24,955 bases of DNA from CABZJG01 sp965659715 (GTDB lineage: Bacteria > Pseudomonadota > Alphaproteobacteria > Rhodobacterales > Rhodobacteraceae): the NCBI GenBank assembly GCA_965659715.1, contig CBFHXE010000037.1, forward strand, positions 1 through 24,955. Direction: 5' to 3'. The position numbers were made by a program, and so were the translations under genes. How positions within the stretch are numbered: position 1 is the stretch's first letter; every line of letters begins with the position of its first letter. Below the pieces are notes generated by a model that worked only from the letters and a program-made list of their open reading frames with translations, was not told where the DNA came from and searched no databases. Positions 21,722-24,955 of the stretch are shown piece after piece.

Positions 21722-22450
21722 ATGCGCGTTTTATTGGTGGAAGATGATCCCACAACAGCAAAAAGCATCGAAATGATGCTCACCCATGCCAATTTAAATG
21801 TCTATTCAACTGATCTGGGCGAAGAGGGCATCGATCTGGCAAAGCTCTATGATTATGATATTATTTTACTGGACTTGAATTTGCCGGATATGACCTGCCA
21901 TGATGTATTGCAGCAGCTGCGGCTGGCACGCATAGATACCCCGATTTTAATTCTAGCCGGATCGGATGATACGGAAAACAAAATCCGTGGATTTGGCTTT
22001 GGCGCAGATGATTATTTGACCAAACCTTTTCAAAGAGAGGAACTGGTGGCGCGTATTCACGCCATTGTGCGCCGCTCGAAAGGTCATGCGCAATCCATTA
22101 TCTGAACTGGAAAAGTCGCGGTCAACTTGGATGTCAAAATCGTTGAGGTCGAGGGAAAGACCGTTCATCTGACGGGCAAAGAGTATCAAATGCTTGAATT
22201 GCTGTCGTTGCGCAAAGGCACCACCTTGACCAAAGAGATGTTTCTTAACCACCTTTACGGCGGGATGGATGAGCCCGAATTGAAAATCATTGATGTGTTC
22301 ATCTGCAAGCTGCGCAAAAAGATTGCTCAGGCAACGGACAATGAAAACTATATTCAAACCGTTTGGGAGCGGGGCTATGTGCTTAAAGACCCCGAACCAC
22401 AACAGCAGCCTGCAGCACGGCTAGCGGTTAATCAGGTTTCGTCGTCTTAG
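21722..22450 (+). pseudogene. ctrA: ctrA response regulator split by an in-frame TGA between receiver and DNA-binding domains
   Basis: CtrA is the OmpR-type master regulator of cell cycle, motility and GTA expression in Alphaproteobacteria. Codons 1-127 (21722-22102) are its receiver: VEDD (6-9), phospho-acceptor Asp51 in LLDLNLPDM, Lys101 in TKPF, up to RRSKGHAQSII. TGA at 22103-22105 replaces codon 128, and the same frame continues with TGKVAVNLD and the winged-helix domain (LTGKEYQMLELLSLRKGTTL, KIIDVFICKLRKK, WERGYVL) to TAG 22450. The frame is otherwise intact. GGAG stands six bases before the ATG. The second half could restart at TTG 22127, but its ribosome site is poor. Two conserved residues differ (Ala79 for Ser/Thr; WERGYVL for WGRGYVL). 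It is a pseudogene, a true split, or a sequence error. Confidence 0.85.
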
Positions 22451-22462
22451 GGTCTAGACCAA

Positions 22463-22511
22463 TGCGGCCGGTCGATTTATCACCATAGTATGGATGATTT
22501 GAAAGGCCGCA
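22463..22511 (+). promoter_or_regulatory. structured leader or operator before ligA
   Basis: TGCGGCC (22463-22469) pairs with GGCCGCA (22505-22511), enclosing a second dyad, CCATA-G-TATGG (22483-22493) flanked by ATCA and TGAT. The outer arm overlaps the AAAGG ribosome site of ligA, so the fold could limit translation. Confidence 0.35.
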
Positions 22512-22515
22512 ATTC

Positions 22516-24642
22516 GTGAGTGATGAAAGTGATGTCTCTAGGTTAACGCCAGATCAGGCGCGGTCTGAACTGGCCCGATTGGCCAGCCTGCTGCAACAGG
22601 CCAATATCGACTATCATCAAAATGATAATCCATCTCTGCCGGACGCCGAATATGACCGTTTAAAGCGGCGCAATGCGGCCATTGAAGCGCAGTTTGCCGG
22701 GTTGAAGCGCGGTGATAGTCCTAGCGATCAAATCGGCGCGGCTGCGGCAGAGGGCTTTGGCAAAGTCACCCATGTCTTGCCGATGCTGTCATTGGGGAAT
22801 GCCTTTGAGACCGAGGATGTAGAGGACTTTGAAGACCGAATCCTGCGCTATCTTGGCATCGACGATAAAACCAAGCTGGCCTATACAGCCGAGCCAAAAA
22901 TTGATGGCCTGTCGCTGAGCCTTCGGTATGAAGGCGGCCGGCTGGTTCAGGCGGCCACCCGCGGCGATGGCCAAGTGGGCGAAAATGTCACCGAAAATGC
23001 CCGCACCATCACCGATATTCCCCAGACTATTGACGGCGCGCCGGATGTGTTAGAGGTGCGAGGCGAAGTTTACATGCGCCACAGTGATTTTCAGGCCTTG
23101 AATGCGCGGCAAGCTGAAAAGGGGGCAAAGCTGTTTGCCAATCCGCGAAATGCTGCCGCCGGATCGCTGCGCCAGCTTGACGCCGCAATCACCAAAGCAC
23201 GCCCGCTGCGGTTTTTTGCCTATGCTTGGGGGGAGCTATCGGCGCCGCTTGCCCGCCATCAAAGCGCGGCCATCGCGCGGCTCGAAAGTTTCGGGTTTTC
23301 CACCAATCCGCTGACCAAGCTGTGCCCGTCTGTAGCGGACCTTGTGGCGCAGTATAAAACGATCATGACCGCGCGCGGGACGCTGGATTATGATATTGAT
23401 GGGGTGGTTTATAAAGTCGATGATTTGGCGCTGCAGGCGCGTTTGGGGTTTCGCTCCACCACACCGCGCTGGGCCATCGCGCATAAATTTCCGGCAGAAA
23501 TGGCATGGACCCGGCTTGAAGCGATTGATATTCAGGTCGGCCGAACCGGGGCGCTGAGCCCGGTGGCGCGTTTGACGCCGATCACCGTGGGCGGGGTGGT
23601 GGTGTCCAATGCAACCCTGCACAACGAAGACTACATCGCTGGTCGCGATGCAGGTGGCGGGCAGATCCGCGATGGTAAGGATATCCGCATCGGTGATCGG
23701 GTGCAGGTCTACCGCGCGGGCGATGTGATCCCTAAAATTGCCGATGTTGATCTATCCCAGCGGCCGGACGGCAGTGCTGTTTTTACGTTTCCCCAGCACT
23801 GCCCAGAGTGCAACTCGCCCGCCAAGCGCGATCCCGGCGATGCAGTGCGCCGGTGTCTGGGTGGGCTTATCTGCCCGGCGCAGGGGGTTGAACGGCTCAA
23901 GCATTTTGTCGCCCGCAAAGCCTTTGACATCGAAGGGCTGGGCGCAAAACAGATCGAGATGTTCTTTTCTGATGATCTTTTGCCGGTGCGTGAACCGGCA
24001 GATATTTTCACCCTTGAAGCGCGCGATGCGGTGTCATTGGCGCCGCTGAAAAACCGCGATGGCTGGGGCGGTAAAAGCGCGTCCAACCTCTTTGCTGCCA
24101 TAAATGAACGGCGCAACATCGGGCTTGGGCGGTTGCTGTTTGCGTTGGGAATTCGCCACCTTGGCGAAGCAGGCGGCAATTTGCTCGCTGCCCATTATGG
24201 CGATTGGGCGGGTTTGGTTTCCGCGCTGGATCAGGCGGCGGCGGGCGAAGGGCCGGAATGGGATAATTTGCGTGCTATTGACGGGGTGGGTGAGGTTATG
24301 GCCCGATCTCTGATTAACGCTTTTGCGCCGGGGCCAGAGCGCCAAGCTATCGACCGTCTGGCTGCGCATTTGGCGGTTCAGGATGCCCCAAAGCCGCAAA
24401 CCGAAGGCAGCCCCGTGGTCGGCAAAACACTGGTCTTTACCGGTACGTTGGAGCAGATGAGCCGCGCTGAAGCCAAAGCCCGCGCCGAAACCCTTGGCGC
24501 CAAAGTGGCCGGATCGGTGTCGGCAAAAACCGATTTGCTGATCGCCGGGCCCGGGGCTGGATCAAAGGCGAAAAAAGCCGCTGATCTGGGCGTGGAAACG
24601 ATTGACGAAGCCGCTTGGCTGGCGCTGATTGAGGGATTATGA
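22516..24642 (+). CDS. ligA: NAD+-dependent DNA ligase
   Basis: LigA seals nicks in DNA replication and repair using NAD+. The 708-aa protein has the Ia/adenylation part with LPDAEYDRL (41-49) and the AMP-accepting Lys128 in EPKIDGLSLS, RGEVYM and the NPRNAAAGSLRQLD region near 210, an OB fold (IQVGRTGALSPVARL), a four-Cys zinc finger (CPEC at 429-432, then Cys447 and Cys453), helix-hairpin-helix repeats (about 515-610) and a BRCT domain (about 630-705, GKTLVFTGTLEQMSR). The start is GTG with GAAAGG nine bases upstream. It overlaps recG by four bases (ATGA), so they form an operon. Confidence 0.97.
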   Translation: MSDESDVSRLTPDQARSELARLASLLQQANIDYHQNDNPSLPDAEYDRLKRRNAAIEAQFAGLKRGDSPSDQIGAAAAEGFGKVTHVLPMLSLGNAFETEDVEDFEDRILRYLGIDDKTKLAYTAEPKIDGLSLSLRYEGGRLVQAATRGDGQVGENVTENARTITDIPQTIDGAPDVLEVRGEVYMRHSDFQALNARQAEKGAKLFANPRNAAAGSLRQLDAAITKARPLRFFAYAWGELSAPLARHQSAAIARLESFGFSTNPLTKLCPSVADLVAQYKTIMTARGTLDYDIDGVVYKVDDLALQARLGFRSTTPRWAIAHKFPAEMAWTRLEAIDIQVGRTGALSPVARLTPITVGGVVVSNATLHNEDYIAGRDAGGGQIRDGKDIRIGDRVQVYRAGDVIPKIADVDLSQRPDGSAVFTFPQHCPECNSPAKRDPGDAVRRCLGGLICPAQGVERLKHFVARKAFDIEGLGAKQIEMFFSDDLLPVREPADIFTLEARDAVSLAPLKNRDGWGGKSASNLFAAINERRNIGLGRLLFALGIRHLGEAGGNLLAAHYGDWAGLVSALDQAAAGEGPEWDNLRAIDGVGEVMARSLINAFAPGPERQAIDRLAAHLAVQDAPKPQTEGSPVVGKTLVFTGTLEQMSRAEAKARAETLGAKVAGSVSAKTDLLIAGPGAGSKAKKAADLGVETIDEAAWLALIEGL

Positions 24643-24955
24643 GCAGCCGCCCCGAACTCCTTTTTCCACTCTTTGCCGAGCTGACCTCGCTGGCAGGGGT
24701 GGGCCCGAAAGTGGCGCAGAATATGGCGGGGCTGTCCATTGCGCGTCCGCGCGATGTGATTTTTACGCTGCCCTACGCCGGTATCGACCGGCGGTTGGTC
24801 TCCTCGCTCAAAGGGGCCGAATTACCGCAAACCCTCACGGTTGAGGTGCTGGTGGGCGCGCATCAGCCGCCGCGAACGCGCAGCGGGGCCTACCGCATAA
24901 TGGTAGAGGATGCCGAAAGCGCTTTTCAGCTGGTCTTTTTTCATGCCCGAGCAGA
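24639..24955 (+). CDS. recG: ATP-dependent DNA helicase RecG, N-terminal part
   Basis: RecG drives branch migration at stalled forks and Holliday junctions. Only 105 residues are in the window: LFAELTSLAGVGPKVAQNMAG, RPRDVIFTLPYAGIDRR and the start of the wedge/OB domain (LTVEVLVGAHQPP, YRIMVEDAESAFQLVFFHA). These match the N-terminal helical and wedge regions. The helicase motifs lie past the right edge. The ATG overlaps the ligA stop (ATGA), so translation is coupled. Confidence 0.9.
   Translation, partial: MSSRPELLFPLFAELTSLAGVGPKVAQNMAGLSIARPRDVIFTLPYAGIDRRLVSSLKGAELPQTLTVEVLVGAHQPPRTRSGAYRIMVEDAESAFQLVFFHARA

Noticed and set aside
22103..22105. TGA in ctrA as selenocysteine or a reassigned codon
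   Set aside because: No Sec insertion hairpin is evident, relatives have Lys/Thr/Arg at this position, and TGA ends other genes in the window at the proper place.

Overview
The window reads as a chromosomal segment of a marine alphaproteobacterium of the Rhodobacterales/Roseobacter type. This rests on gene content and order: a pyruvate dehydrogenase operon with a lipoyl domain fused to E1-beta, preceded by ftsB; a sciP-ctrA pair beside mnmA and ligA-recG; and the 3' end of a Rhodobacter-type gene transfer agent (GTA) cluster next to a DksA-like gene and cysE. Base composition is moderate and coding density is high. I saw no rRNA, tRNA, CRISPR array, insertion sequence or integrase. A pelagic, partly streamlined roseobacter is plausible, but the genus cannot be fixed from the sequence alone.

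Layout. Positions 1-2643 (minus strand) hold the start of ribB, rlmB, and a secreted/membrane protein with bactofilin-like repeats. From 3061 to 4190 (plus) lies a decayed GTA remnant: a chimeric ORF ending in the last ~170 codons of the GTA tail gene (orfg15), broken by an in-frame stop, followed by a small GTA-neighbour gene. A DksA/TraR zinc-finger gene (minus) and cysE (plus) follow. From 5470 to 12020 a long minus-strand run codes central carbon metabolism: pgk, class I fructose-bisphosphate aldolase, ftsB, and pdhA-pdhB-pdhC. Two palindromes of LacI-operator type stand in front of the aldolase gene and pdhA. From 12152 to 14915 (plus) are two overlapping cyclophilin genes with a good terminator, a DUF3179 protein and a small membrane protein. 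Then come tyrS (minus), an EamA transporter (plus), an unknown small protein (minus) and a glutathione S-transferase (plus).

The stretch 18727-20061 is a patch of small and broken genes. It holds a 94-aa protein with a second, frameshifted partial copy of itself about 295 bp away, plus several unrecognised short ORFs. mnmA (minus) closes this patch. The last 3.6 kb (plus) holds sciP, ctrA, ligA and the start of recG.

The main observation is that two functionally linked loci both look broken. The GTA cluster seems reduced to its two ends, fused in one ORF. ctrA, which in Rhodobacter capsulatus is needed for GTA gene expression, has a TGA codon exactly between its receiver and DNA-binding domains. 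The simplest reading is loss of the GTA together with relaxed selection on its activator. A natural split of CtrA into two proteins, or a sequence error, is not excluded.
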